64,000 nucleotides of DNA from Eudorina sp. 2006-703-Eu-15 (GCA_003117195.1 BDSI01000029.1:558001-622000); one strand, 5' to 3'. Numbered from the stretch's first letter, positions 45,156-56,300 are shown. Numbers and translations: made by a program. Notes: a model not told the origin generated them from the letters alone.

Positions 45156-47192
45156 AACTCGCGTGAAAAAAGAAAGTGGCCCTCTGCGTATGGAATCCCC
45201 GACTCGGGAAATCCAGTCTAGCAAAGCGCGGTCCGCAATGGAATGTTTTGCCCAGTATGAATAGAGCTGTTTAAAACGTATTATACGTTGGTTGCGCGCA
45301 CGCGAATGGTGCGGGATCCAGGGAAATCGCTGCAAGCCGGTCATTTGCTTGCTCGCCGCTCCAGCGGCACCGCCCTAAAGCGCGATGGGTGCCTGTTGGC
45401 GCCGTTTTTGCTTATGGACATAGACAATCAAGGAAACCTCGCTCAGGGCTGGTGGCCCTGGGAAGACCCTACAATGAATCTTGCAACAGTGACCGCGCTT
45501 ATGGTTGTTTCCTGGCTTGCCATTGCCGCTGCACACAACGTTCTGTACCGTGGACCGCGGTGGGATGAAATCAATCAGCGCGCGTACTGGCCGCCAGGGT
45601 CCGCTGGCTATGTGCCTTTTCAGCGAGCGCTTGCCGACGAATTACCCGACACCGAAATGGCTGCTTTCCAGCACCAGCACCCGAATGTCCCCCACCCGCC
45701 TAATGCGGCGCCTGCAGCAGCCGGTCAGCATATTGATGACCATGATATGAATGCAGTTCTACAGCCCAACAACGCGGCTACTGCGGCTGGTGCCCCGCCT
45801 CAGCCAAACGCGCAGGCCCCGGGCGAAGCAGGGCAGCAGCAGCAGCGCCAGCAGCGCCGTCGCCGCGCAAACAACCTCCGGGAAATGGACATCAGTGTCA
45901 CAATTACAATTCACAGCACGGATATCCTCCCAATCCACTTCCAGTTGTATACTGAATGGTTGCAAGGCAACACGCTGAAGGGCAAAGCCAGCTTGGAGCG
46001 CGGGCCCGAGCAAGGCAGGCTGCATATTCAAAGCGTCATCTGGATTTTGACGTCGTCCTCGCAGTCGGTGAACACCACTATCCGGAATGCCCTCGGCTGG
46101 GACAATGACGGCGTCCGCCCTCAGGGCGCCCGAATCATGTGCCGCGAGCTCCGTAATCAGGGCGTGCATACATTCGAGGGCATGTGCAGCTACTGTCACA
46201 AGGATGCTGGCCGCGAGTAAGCTTCCTGCCCAGCTGCGGCCTTGGCCAGCGTCGCCATGTACTCACGCGCCTCTCTTTCCGCGCAGATGGTTCCAAACCG
46301 TCAACCACAACGTCACAGATGAGGAGGTCGCACATGGTGTCGAACGCTATCGTCTCTTTGCGGCGGACCCGACACGCGAAAAACAGGTCATCAACAAGAA
46401 TAACATCTTCAAGCTTTGCAAGATCTACACGCTTTTCCACAACAATGACAACAATGCTGAACGGTATGCCGAAATGGAGGAGGTCCTGCTTGACATGATT
46501 CGCTCCGAGCGCTACATTCCGGCTGCAATTTGGGCCACACCGGGGCCTGGCCTCGGAATGGCTAAGACCAAGCTTGACGCTATGTGGCGCGTTGTGCGCG
46601 ACCCGCGCACCTGCAATCGCCAGGACATCAACCGCATTTTCGTGTACCATGATACCCCCGCCAACACAATCCTTGACCCAGACCTCGAGCCTCTCTTCCA
46701 ACCACCGCAATGGAGCCGCCACCAAAGACTCCATGACTGAAACGCCCGACCAGTGGGTCTGTGAACTTTCTATCTTTGCTCCTGACCATGATATCGCACC
46801 CAACGAGCTCGGGGACTGGACCTTCCTCTTGGAACGCCAAAGCAAGCGGACCACTACAAGACTGAGCCCATCCTCGAGAACGCCATGTTTACCGACCCCT
46901 ACAATCCCTTCGAGAACTGGTATAAAGGCCTTCGCATTCTCTGCGCCTGCCCGCACATGCTGGGCCAGGAGTTCCTGCTGGAGGAGCACGCCCAGATGCT
47001 CCGCGACAACAATAACTTGCTGGGCAAGCCCTATCCGACTTTCACTATCTTTGTGAGATGGTTAAGAGACATCAACAGCCGGACTGGGGAGACATGATCG
47101 CCGACGACTTCTGAACACCGGCTCGCCAACGCCAGTACATATTGTACATATCCTGTATATATGCGCTAATTACCTCTGTAACATACACCGGC
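45156..47192 (+). mobile_element. Rep (HUH) element, copy B
   Basis: 2037 bp from AACTCGCG to AACATACACCGGC, the same terminal bases as copy A (27890-28879), while the outer flanks of the two are unrelated. This fixes both ends to within a base or two. There are no terminal inverted repeats, no LTRs and no flanking target duplication, as expected of single-strand HUH transposition. The only gene is a spliced Rep (45288-46740 and onward). The right end contains a small GTACATATTGTAC palindrome (47138-47150) and repeats the octamer ACACCGGC (47114 and 47185). Confidence 0.8.
45288..47114 (+). CDS. Rep-like HUH endonuclease of a Replitron-type element, one intron, 3' end decayed
   Basis: Exon 1 (ATG 45288 or 45414, to 46216) joins exon 2 (from 46287) across a 70-bp GTAAGC...CGCAG intron that removes an in-frame TAA. 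Counted from 45288: a hydrophobic segment near residues 62-82, a Gln/Pro-rich linker and a basic run RQQRRRR (187-193). The Rep core follows: ISVTITIHS (motif I-like), ERGPEQGRLHIQSVIW with H246-x-Q248 (motif II), and CSYCHKDAG with Y302 and K305 (motif III, catalytic Tyr). After the splice, EWFQTVNHNVTDEE continues to QPPQ and a stop at 46740. A further conserved C-terminal part (VCELSIFAPDHDIAPNELGD ... NPFENWYKGLRIL) follows in other frames with 8- and 11-base deletions relative to copy A. No helicase is seen. The HxQ/YxxK layout is that of Y1 HUH Reps; assignment to Replitrons is from memory. Confidence 0.7.
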
Positions 47193-47302
47193 ACAGGAGG
47201 ACGGCACCACTGGGTCCATCCGTGGGTTAACAGTATGTTTCCAACCAGGAGCCTCTAAGTTGACCTCCCAAATTTAGGTGGTACACTAGAGGTGCTCTAG
47301 TG

Positions 47303-47976
47303 CAGGGCTCGGGCCGAAACCGTACTGCCAATACCGAAATAGTTTCCGATATCTGGACCCTCCTGCGAAACCTCGCGAAACCTACGGAAACTATCGGAAA
47401 CCTCAAAATGCTGTAATTAATGACGCGCATGCTATAACATCGTTTCTAGTGGGCCCTACGTGCGGTTGCGCATCTGGGACGTGCTGTCAGGTGCGAGAGG
47501 AAACGCTGCTGGTGTCTTTGGTCACTGCTGCCTGCAGCTCGTGCCTGACCTCAGGCGGGACGGGACCTGTGCACTTGGTAGCGATGTGGATGCGCATCTC
47601 CTGAAGGCGCCCTTGCTTAGACTCGGTCCGGCAGTAGTTGCAGACGACTGTCCAGTTCTTAGATTTTGAGTTGTACTCCATTTTCTCATAGTGAGCCCAG
47701 ACGGCCTGATCAGAGGGCCTTATTTTTGACTGGCTTAGAGTCCCCGCCGCTCAGAGCGGAAGTTGTCTCAGACATTTCTATGCTTATTTAACATTCGCAT
47801 AGTTTCGCTGCTCTCCATAACGCCCGTAACCTTTGAAATAAGAAAAAGTAGGTTCCGCGGTACGGCACAAGCCGAAAGGGGCCGAAACAGGTTTCGGCCT
47901 TTCCGCAGAACCAGGACCTCTTCGTCGGAAACACCGAAACTGGTTTCGGCAGGTTTACGTTTCGGCCCGAGCAATG
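47303..47976 (-). mobile_element. hAT element with BED-finger remnant, 8-bp TSD
   Basis: The termini are CAGGGCTCGGGCCGAAAC (47303-47320) and, inverted, CATTGCTCGGGCCGAAAC (47959-47976), 16 of 18 matching. The 8-bp direct repeat CTCTAGTG flanks both sides (47295-47302 and 47977-47984). Subterminal CCGAAAC/GTTTCGG motifs are repeated on both sides. The element, 674 bp, retains only a BED-type zinc finger frame on the minus strand. Strand is that of the finger. Confidence 0.93.
47487..47681 (-). pseudogene. BED-type zinc finger of a hAT transposase
   Basis: 64 residues: NWTVVCNYCRTESKQGR, then RIHIATKCTGPVPPEVR. Cys14, Cys17, His32 and Cys37 give the C-x2-C...H-x4-C BED pattern, followed by the VPPEVR motif common after hAT fingers. 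The RNase H-like catalytic domain and dimerisation region are absent, so the element depends on a transposase elsewhere. Confidence 0.85.
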
Positions 47977-48327
47977 CTCTAGTGGTGCGCATGTTTCCAA
48001 TTAGCGGCCGCCCCGAAACCAAAGGGGGGCGCGAAGTGTAAAAATATGCACCAAGTCAAAATATGCACCAAGTCATAATTCTTTTATTACAAGTAACAAA
48101 ATGCGCAGACTCCAATTGCTTAAGCTCCTGTCGGGCCTGCCTGCGGCCACTCCATGTCGCATTGCTGGCGACGGCCGGAATACTGTGCCACAAGGATGAT
48201 GAACGCCCGTGGTATAAGCAGCCTGAACCAAATTGTTGTTGTTGGCCATGTCGTCACAGAGGGTCAGCGGTCTGCCTTCGGCGGTCAAGCCAGTGAAGTC
48301 AAAGGACAAGGGAGAAACACTCCAACA

Positions 48328-48570
48328 ATGGCTGTGTCAATGAAATTTAAAATGGACGTCCTACAATTTCCGCGCCAAGGAGTTAGAGGTCACATAAAAT
48401 TTATGGGCTGGTCCGGGGCATCCGACGCAGTTAGAGGCGCACTAGTGGTCCGACGTTTCCAATGGGGCCTTACGATCTTCCCCGATACCCATGCTTTGCA
48501 ATATGTTATTTATTTCTCAAATAGAACTGAATTACGCTTTGTCTGCAACAAACGACGCGTGTTCCTGTGA
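48328..48570 (+). CDS. Hypothetical short frame
   Basis: The plus frame MAVSMKFKMDVLQFPRQGVR ... IFPDTHALQYVIYFSNRTEL ends at 48570 and can be extended upstream to 48154. Composition is protein-like, but no domain, splice partner or repeat was recognised. It lies between a hAT element and Y-end copy 4. Confidence 0.2.
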   Translation: MAVSMKFKMDVLQFPRQGVRGHIKFMGWSGASDAVRGALVVRRFQWGLTIFPDTHALQYVIYFSNRTELRFVCNKRRVFL

Positions 48571-48653
48571 GATATTTCGAACGTGGACTTAGTGGTAGCT
48601 GATTGGAAACATACTGTAAGTCTGTTCATGTCCTCTGCGACGTCTCCATTGCA

Positions 48654-49650
48654 ACAAGTAGGGGGTCGGCTTCCTTGAAGCCGGAAAAGGGCGGGGCCCC
48701 CTACAATCCGTACAGGCCGCTTGCTTTACAACGAAAACTCTATTACCGCGCAAGAGTGTGAGAGAGTGAAAGGGTGCCATTGAGGGTGTCGTTGATGTTG
48801 AAGGTGGATCGGCGTGTATAGATTCAGCAAGCTCAAGCAGGTAGGTAGCCCCGAAACCAACCTGCAGTACACGGCGGTCATGGCATCTGCATTATCACTA
48901 TCTTAACGCTAGTCGCCTCTGCACTACCACATCCGTCTGTCAAGCAGATGATCACAAATCAAGCTTGAAGCATTCTGGCCGTGAAACTGTCGTTGTTTGG
49001 TCCGTCGCTCGGCATGCTTGCAACCCTTCTGCTGCACGCGTGCAGCAGACGTGAACCTCTAAAGTTTGCTACAATAGTTACATAGCAATGTAAAGCAAAA
49101 GCAGGGTGAAAAAAAGTCGCGGTAAGAGCCGGACTTCGGGCCATCGGAACTGGAGAACTCCTTGGTACTCGGTATGCTATCCCTTTGCATCTTAAAACTT
49201 TGATTCAATACATAATGTTGAATTGTATTCATCTGGCAAAACAGAAAGGCAAATCTTGGTGTTGGTGGCATCTTGATGTTCAAACATCAGAACACTATGG
49301 AAGTTCAATTTAGCACGCGCCACCTGCCCCTAATCCAAGTATTCATCACGCGGCACCTGTTGCAACAAACATGAGCGCGACAGGCGTTGGGTGGATGTTG
49401 ACTCGGGAGACCGCGGAGCTTTACTTTGACCGTTTGTGCGCAAAAAAATTTTTTCAGCCAAACCAAAGTTACCTTGCAATAGAGGACAATTAATATGACA
49501 AACATAGCGAATTAGTTTAGCGGATAATGAACGTTTTGCCGTTACCGGACACACGGACACAGGGACACACGGACGGACACACGGACATGGGCAATCCTAG
49601 GGGGCGGGGCCCCCCGAACGCGCTTCGCGCTGGGGCCCCGCCCAAAAAGC
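48654..49650 (+). mobile_element. Y-end repeat copy 4 (full length)
   Basis: It begins ACAAGTAGGGGGTCGG. The left end folds as GTAGGGGG...CCCCCTAC around an inner CGGCTT/AAGCCG stem. The right end folds as GGGCGGGGCCCC (49602-49613) with GGGGCCCCGCCC (49632-49643) around an inner GCGC-TTC-GCGC hairpin, then AAAAAGC. The body contains 5'-TAGCGGATAATGAACGTTTT and an ACACGGAC simple repeat near the right end. No coding frame. Confidence 0.88.
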
Positions 49651-50027
49651 AGTCTTATCCTCACTGTGAAAATGTAAGATATAGGGTTGGCGCAGTGCCG
49701 TGGTACCGGCCTTGCTGATTTCCCGTTTTCCGCCGACCCAGACGCCCCGGCTGTGACTGTATATGTCAGCACAACCATACGAGTTTCAACATCTGTTTCA
49801 ATCTTTCATTCCTGTCAGCGGGGTCCTTCCGGTTACTTGGCCGAAGCCTACAGAATTTTTCTGCGCAGTACGGCAATTATTGTGATTTTTAGCAGCAAGA
49901 CAGTTTTTGGACCTTAGTAACTTTAAGGGGGCATTTACATATGCGAAAAATCAATTAATACAATAAGCCGTCTGTCGGAAATGCAATAAGTCAAAAAGTA
50001 CTTTTTCGCACACAAAGTGTTTACATA

Positions 50028-51629
50028 CGGGTAGCTACGCCCAATATGAGACACCCCCTATTATGAGATAGAATTTTTTCTTGCAGTAATGTTGCATTCA
50101 CAAATCCCCAGAAAATCATGGGAGATGTACAATTGTACGATTGACATGCAGTAATCTTCCATGCGCGAAATTGCGAAGCTTGTACCCTACACAGCACCAT
50201 TAGTGTTTCTAGCCTCACATTTGTTGCCAGAAGCACTGCATCGGGAGCAACTGCCGCACCCAAACTACCGGTTATCATTTTTCCGAGTGCTTATATCATA
50301 CATACAAACATTCTAGTAAGATGGATCAAGGAGTAGACGCCTCTGGGCAAGGAGCTGGGGGCTCTGAGAATGGACCCGTCGGGTCGCTCGCGCAGCCGCG
50401 CGGGAAGCCGCTCCTGCTGAACGCCGTCAGGATCCAGCAACAGGAAACGCTTCAGAAAGTATTAGATGAAATCAAAAGCAACAAGTTATCATACCGCCAA
50501 GCAGAGACGCGTTACGGAAGCAGCAGCCGGGGCCCAAAATTCGCGGCGCTGTGCCTGCTGCGCTGAAGGTGCTGGCGCACGCGGCTGCCACAGAGGCTGG
50601 CACCGACCAGACGGCCACCCTCCCCGTCACCGCCTACGATGGCATGCTCGTGGTGCCGTCACCCGTGGCGCTGCGCCCCGGCGCGCAGACCGCGAGCCGC
50701 TTTGTCACCGCGGCCGACATGACCGCGGTGCTGTTGCGGCGCCAGAAGGAGAAGGAGGAGAAGGAGGCCAAGCGCGCGCTCAAGGCTAGCCAGAAGGGGT
50801 CCCGCGGGAAACTGGCTGCCGGCGGCGCGGCCGCTGGCAACGGCGCCGGCGGCAGCGGCAGTGGCAGTGGCAACGGCAGCGCGGGGGCTGGCGGCGGTGG
50901 CGCCGGCCGCAATGGAAGCGCGGGGGCCGGAGATGTCAGCGCCGGCGGCCAGGCGGACGCGTCGCGCAAGCGGGTCCGGTCCGCAGGCACGCGCACGTCA
51001 CGCCCGGCGCCCAAGGACAGCCCCAAGGTGTCGCGGCGCCCACGGCGGGCCATTAAGGTTCCCAGAACAACTCCCACCCCAACGGTGACGAGGACAGCGC
51101 CGCGGAGGAGCAGGACACGACCGCCAGGCGTCCGAGGCCGGGAGCAGTGACAGCGAATAGTCGTGCGATATACGTATGTCATTAACCTATTTATAATGTG
51201 TGGTCAGGTTGTTGTTGGGTTATGTACCGTGTGCGCTGTGGGGCCCATGGAGTGATGTGCATGGGCAAGCCGTAGCATACATGATAGCGTAGGCGAATAA
51301 GGTCACGGTCGCCCGGCAGGATGCCTATATGCTACTTCTTGAGACTAGGATGCAGGAGGAGGTGTTCCCGGCACCTTAACCGCCTTTCCGTACGGATTTT
51401 CTGAGTGTCTCATAATAGGGTGCCTGTCTCATATTGGGGTGAGCGTACCCTACCCCGTTTTTCCGTGGGTTATATCATGCTAACATGCAAACTGTGAGCT
51501 CGGATGCGAGTGAGGCACACCTAACATATATGCGGACACCTCAGAATTTTCTCGGCATTTATCGTGCACTGTAACAATTTGTTAGGTCGGTTCAAAGACA
51601 AAGTGTCTCATATTGGGCGTAGCTACCCG
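50028..51629 (+). mobile_element. pogo-like (Tc1/mariner) element, internally deleted, perfect TIRs, TA target
   Basis: Perfect 27-bp TIRs start CGGGTAGCTACGCCCAATAT (50028-50054) and end with the complement (51603-51629). TA flanks both sides. The identity extends to 31 bp if CATA is counted as element. Inner copies of CTATTATGAGA/TCTCATAATAG lie near both ends. The 1.6-kb element encodes a Psq-type helix-turn-helix and a C-terminal tail but no DDE domain. Confidence 0.9.
50321..51150 (+). pseudogene. pogo-type transposase remnant: Psq-like HTH plus C-terminal region
   Basis: The frame from ATG 50321 reads LQKVLDEIKSNKLSYRQAET followed by RYG, matching the first helices of the Psq/CENP-B-like HTH of pogo transposases. 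It then changes frame near 50525. The rest (from LKVLAHAAATEAG to 51150) reads TAADMTAVLLRRQKEKEEKE and a long Gly/Ala/Asn and Arg/Pro-rich tail, typical of a C-terminal linker. The DDE catalytic core that should separate them is absent, so the frame jump is a deletion junction. Confidence 0.7.
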
Positions 51630-52384
51630 TATGCTTTTGGCGCATTTCCTTTCAACCAAAAACAAATGATCTGAGTTGCGAGTAAGCAGCTCAATAATAC
51701 AGAACGTCACGTAGCCTACAACCTTCCTACTAGTGCTAATTTACAAAGGACATATCAATTAATACCGTCGGTGTTAATTGACGCATTCTGTCACTGTTAT
51801 AGCCAGCGGCCAGCTGCGGGCCTCGTTCTGCGGACACTAACACACGCCACGAATGGGAAGTTCTAAACGCCCGGAGCTGCTGCACACGCATGAACCATGA
51901 AGGGGTTCGACGGCAGTGGCAGGACTGCAGCCGAACCTAGCCGAACCCCGGAGAAAGGTGCCTGGCCCAAGCCCCACACGTGTGGAGGCTGTTGCGGCAA
52001 AGTTCCCTGAGCGTGGCAGATGTAAAGCCCCTATGTTCTTCCATAGCTGTTCCGGCAATTCACCCTGGCTTGAGTCAGCCATGCATGACGACCGAACCCA
52101 GCCCGGCACCACACGCCAATCATCGGTGTCTGCGTCGTCCTCCCCGTCGGCGGCGTCCTCCCCGCGGTTATCACTCACGACGGTGGAGGGAATCAGAAGC
52201 AGCCCTTTTGTGGCGTGCGTGCCCCCTGACACCCTGGCCCGAGAGACGTTCTCCTCCTGAGCGAAGGCAACAGCTTTGTCATGGGATCCAACGCCGCCAC
52301 TGCTCTACGAGGTGGTTCTATAGGGCGCGTGCGTGCCTGCGATTGCCAGTGTTTTGCCGCGGAAGCAGAAGCGCACGTGCTGCT
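51630..52384. other. No clear gene; possible minus-strand frame
   Basis: A minus frame 51837-52232 (VVSDNRGEDAADGEDDADTD) is acidic and could be an exon of the same host gene as the fringe-like fragment that follows, but nothing confirms it. Confidence 0.3.
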
Positions 52385-52600
52385 TCAGCCGTTGAGCAGC
52401 TGCAGCACGAACACGGCGTGCGGCACAAACAGCGTGTCCGCGTCACCCACCAGCAGCCACTTAAAGCTGCCGCCGTTCCCCTTACCGTCCCCGCCGTTGT
52501 GCCGCTGCCCAAGTGCCTCGAAGGCGAAGAGCGGCGCGTGGACGGTCGGCAGCACGGCGGGGTGGCAGGGGAAGTTGGGCAGGACGGTGCCACGGCGTTC
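52385..52600 (-). pseudogene. Fringe-like glycosyltransferase (GT31-type) fragment
   Basis: The minus frame ends FKWLLVGDADTLFVPHAVFVL then LLNG-stop. The W...GD-D-T-F motif is the metal-binding signature of fringe/DUF604-type glycosyltransferases (usual form W...DDDT.F), here with DAD in place of DDD. Upstream in the same frame PAVLPTVHAPLFAFEALGQR could be coding. Only one exon-sized piece is seen, so it is a gene fragment or part of an unspliced gene on the minus strand. Confidence 0.5.
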
Positions 52601-52838
52601 TTCGCAACAGTCTTTAGTTGTTATCCTGGAGGGTTGGGCGGAAGAACGGCTTCGCCACCAGAGTAGGTCTGGTATCCTTCGTTGTCGTTCATTTTGGCAG
52701 CGGAAAGCGCCTATTGCCACAACAAAATCTCATCTATCAACTGAAGTTCAAGTGGAATGTGTCGCTGTCATGGGTTGGCTTGGGCCTACGACTCGTATCT
52801 TTTCAGATTATAAGTATAAAGAATTTGTGTCAGATGAC

Positions 52839-52882
52839 TTTTTGCAAGTTGTCATGACCGCCGTCATGACAACTTGCAAAAA
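52839..52882. repeat. Perfect 20-bp hairpin, 4-base loop
   Basis: The arms TTTTTGCAAGTTGTCATGAC (52839-52858) and its complement (52863-52882) flank CGCC. Nearby inverted words (TTTGTGTCAG at 52824 and CTGACACAAA at 52954) suggest a larger nested palindrome, possibly a fold-back MITE. Confidence 0.9.
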
Positions 52883-53344
52883 TTGTTTTCACTTTTTAAC
52901 TGATTTTGGTACGATATTTCTGTTACAGTAACAATTTCTGACTCACAGAATTTCTGACACAAATGTGAATAGGCCCTAACATTTACCCTTGCCTGAGAAA
53001 AAAAGTACAACTGGCCATCAGGCGCCGCTTCTTCGACTATATCATAGGAACCATCGTATTGGTCCTGTTGGAGAAGGTTGCGGCAGGTTGTCTAGTGTAT
53101 GGGCTCCGTTCGCTATGCAGCGGCGAGGCGGCGAGTAGCAAGCGGAATATTGGCTTCGTGATATTATTAGTTTCAGCTTCACGAAATAGCGACTTTCATC
53201 CACGCGCGTCGATGAAAGTCGGCGTGGTAGATATTCAATTTTTTCCTCATATGTGAACAGCTTTTCAGTTACAGCCACACCACTTGAAGTTACAGGAAAA
53301 CAATTTCTGCCTCAAATGTAAATCCCACCTAAAGTTGTAAAGGA

Positions 53345-56300
53345 ATTTTCGCATGCATCAGGCACGAGAGCTGGAGAGATGTGTGAGGGCGGGACTTATG
53401 TACGTGTGTCCATATTAGGACCAAGAATGCATGATTCGTTCGTCGCTTTCTCAATTGCAAAGCTCGTCCCACCTAACGCAGTACAAGAATTGTCTCCTTC
53501 AGTGCGAACACATACACAGATTGTCCATCCTACTCTGCTGCCTTCGCATGCATCTGAACTTACAACTCAATGGCGATTGCGCACGAGCAGGCACGTAGCG
53601 CACAAATTACCCACCCACCCACCCCTCATTGTCCGGCTGAAGCCGTGTAGTTTGGGCGTCTGGGGAACCACGTACCTCCCATGCGGCATACTGACGGGCC
53701 GGTTGGGGCGCCCTGGGGAATACCCCCCCGAGCGGGTTTCATCCTTGGCTGCGGCTGGTCCCCAGGAAGGGGGTGGCTGCCCGGTTGCGTGGGTACAGTG
53801 CGTGCTTCTGTGCGCTCGTCCAAGCCGGTCCGGTGCGCCAAGGTGGCGCGGTTTTGTTTTGCACTGTGTAGTGAAGAGACTGTTGCCGGTAACCCGCGGG
53901 ATCCACGGTAACGGGGTTTAGGGTTATTGCTCACTCCTGCCGTGATGCGTTACAGCAGAACAATCCAGGCGAGGCAATGGCCGGCACTCCGATCCCGGCC
54001 ATCCGCAGCTCCAAGCCGGCACTCCGATCCCAGCGACCCCGCCAAAAAACTCCGAAGCGATCCGAAACCCAGCCCCAAGCGTATTGGCCCCCCAACACCA
54101 ACCCGTTGTAAGTGTGCACTAGTGGCCGATAGAGATGACAGTACCCGTGTTGCACCGAACACCCGGGGCTCCGCCCCGGTTACTCCCACCGGAAAACCCT
54201 GCACCCGGGGTGAAGAACGAAAAACCCGGGCGCCAGGGCACCGCAAATGCCTCGACCGGCCCGCGCAGGGTGGGTGGGTCGGGGACTAGAGGCCACTGTC
54301 CCGGCAGAGGGACAAGCCTCGTGGTAAGTCAGAACTACGGCAGTTAACAGGACGGTGCGCAAGCGCGCCGCAATAGCCAGACCTTCCGACGGTGCCGTAC
54401 CTCGCCGTACACAGACGCCTCATGCGCCCTGCTTCCACGCACCACGGCAGTTCGTTCGCAATAACTCTCCTATCTCTACGCTTCGCTTCGCTTCGCTAGA
54501 GAAGTCGAAGCTTTCGTTTGACCTTTCGTTTTGGAACGAAGGCCTTCGCTCAAAAACGAAGACAAAACGAAGGGGTGCAAAACGAGGAGGAAAACGAAGG
54601 AAAAATGAAGGGAAAACGAAGGCTCGGCGTTCCCAGAGTGGGGGCACATACTCACGGAGGGGCTGTCCGCTACACCGACACTGCACCCTGAAGAGGCGCG
54701 CCCGCGCCCCACACGTCGGCCCCTCGCTTCATCAGTGCAGCAGCCCAGGTGGTTCTGGCGCCACAATACGCTAATGCTAGGATAGGAGATCTTAATGACA
54801 TCAGGCCAACGCGGGGTGCCGCACCCAGTGGGTAGACCCGCCGGCCGGGAGAGCACCCTAGACGGGTGGGGCTGTGTTGTTTGTTTATTTATTTACGGCT
54901 CTGACGACATTCCGGACAGACCCCTTCCGTCCAAGACTACGGGCCACTGCCGAAGACGTGAGCTGGCCTTGGCTGCTGTGTGTTGTATGTGGTACGTAAT
55001 TCGTTAATAATGGGGGCAGCGGCGGCCTGCGTGGTGGCCAATCAACTCCCCTTGAGCATCCTTGGCTGTGGCGTGGCTGGTCCCCATTTATGAACGCGTG
55101 AGGTGGGTCCCTGGCAGAGTGGGTGCGGCGTGTGCTTCGGTGTATTCGGTGCGCTTGTATATGGAGCATGCCTGTACGGCGCGCCATGCATATGCATACA
55201 ACGGACATGGTGGCGCCATGCATGTATGGATGGTGGCGCAGACTCCGTCGGTTTGCAGTGTGTGGTGGGGAGGCTGTGTAGCGACTAAACCTGGCTGACG
55301 ACAATTTTTGGGCGCCTTGCGCAGTATTCAGATTCGTGCTTATCATCTCTGACAGAATTGTTCTGCATGTCTGGGATTCTCCGTCCGCGGTGACTTAGCT
55401 TCCCGCGGTAACTGTCAGGCCGTTGGCCCGTTGCCGCATTTACCTGTCGTGACGTCCGGGTTCCGACCACCGTGAGCGCCTCTCTGGATGCTTACATAAG
55501 GTTGGAATGCTAGCAAGTGGTCTGATGATATTGGAGGCAACCGAGCGAGTAGCAGGCTTCCACATCGGCGAAGCGATGGGCACCGTGATTGCTCTGTTGC
55601 AAGAAAGCATTCGATAAGGAAACTACTTACAACGGACAATTATATGCTGTTCGAGATATCTGGCAACGACTTGGTGCAGGTTCAAGTTCCAAGCACCTGT
55701 CGTCGACGGTTGGGCTTGTGAGATTCTAGATGCACACGCGACTGCGCTATGAAAGAATGATATAAGTTTGGAATTAGATGAAAATGGCCTAAGTAAAGCT
55801 TGTGCTCCTTTTGTATGGGTGAGAAGTTTCTGTTAGAGTGCGCTAGAAGGACCGAAGTAAGGTCCTGAAGGTGTGTGATCATTCTAGTTTGGCCTGGGAA
55901 GGTCATGGCAAGTGTGTGATCGAGATCGGCGATGTTTCTGTAGCTGCCCACGAACTGCGATTGTTACGTCAAGTTGAGCTTATGATATGCCACTTACGTC
56001 CGCTAAGCTTTGCGTGAACAAGCCCTGAGCTCTGATATACGTTTCCTGCTATCGACTGTTGGCCCTTTGAGGCCCTTGACTCCTTTATCCGGGCGAGCGC
56101 CCGTGGACTTCTGATTCCGGCTATCCCTCCGTTCCCTGATATCTCTATATGTAAGGGTATTGCGTCGACTGCGTCTCGACTGCTACCCGTACCGCTCCGC
56201 CGAGCGTTATCGTTGCCTTGCAGCAACTAACCGAACGATATACCTCAGCAGCCAATCTAGGCCTGCATTATCTCTCGCCAAGAGATACAACGGTTGCCGA

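Larger units (their letters stand above)
49917..53334. mobile_element. Candidate larger TIR element enclosing the pogo-like element
   Basis: The left edge AACTTTAAGGGGGCATTTAC (about 49919) and the reverse complement of the right edge AACTTTAGGTGGGATTTACA (about 53336) align over about 25 bases with a few differences. The space between holds the pogo-like element, a perfect 20-bp hairpin at 52839-52882, and fragments of host-like coding sequence. No TSD was established and the pairing may be coincidental or reflect two separate copies. Confidence 0.35.

Noticed and set aside
45288..46740. Integrated virus (geminivirus- or circovirus-like Rep)
   Set aside because: No capsid gene, no viral-type helicase motifs and no stem-loop origin were seen. 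The protein is spliced, and the two copies share exact transposon-like ends.
53379..53921. 180-residue plus-strand protein at 53379-53921
   Set aside because: No motif, no codon-level evidence and no splice context; overlapping frames on both strands are equally open.
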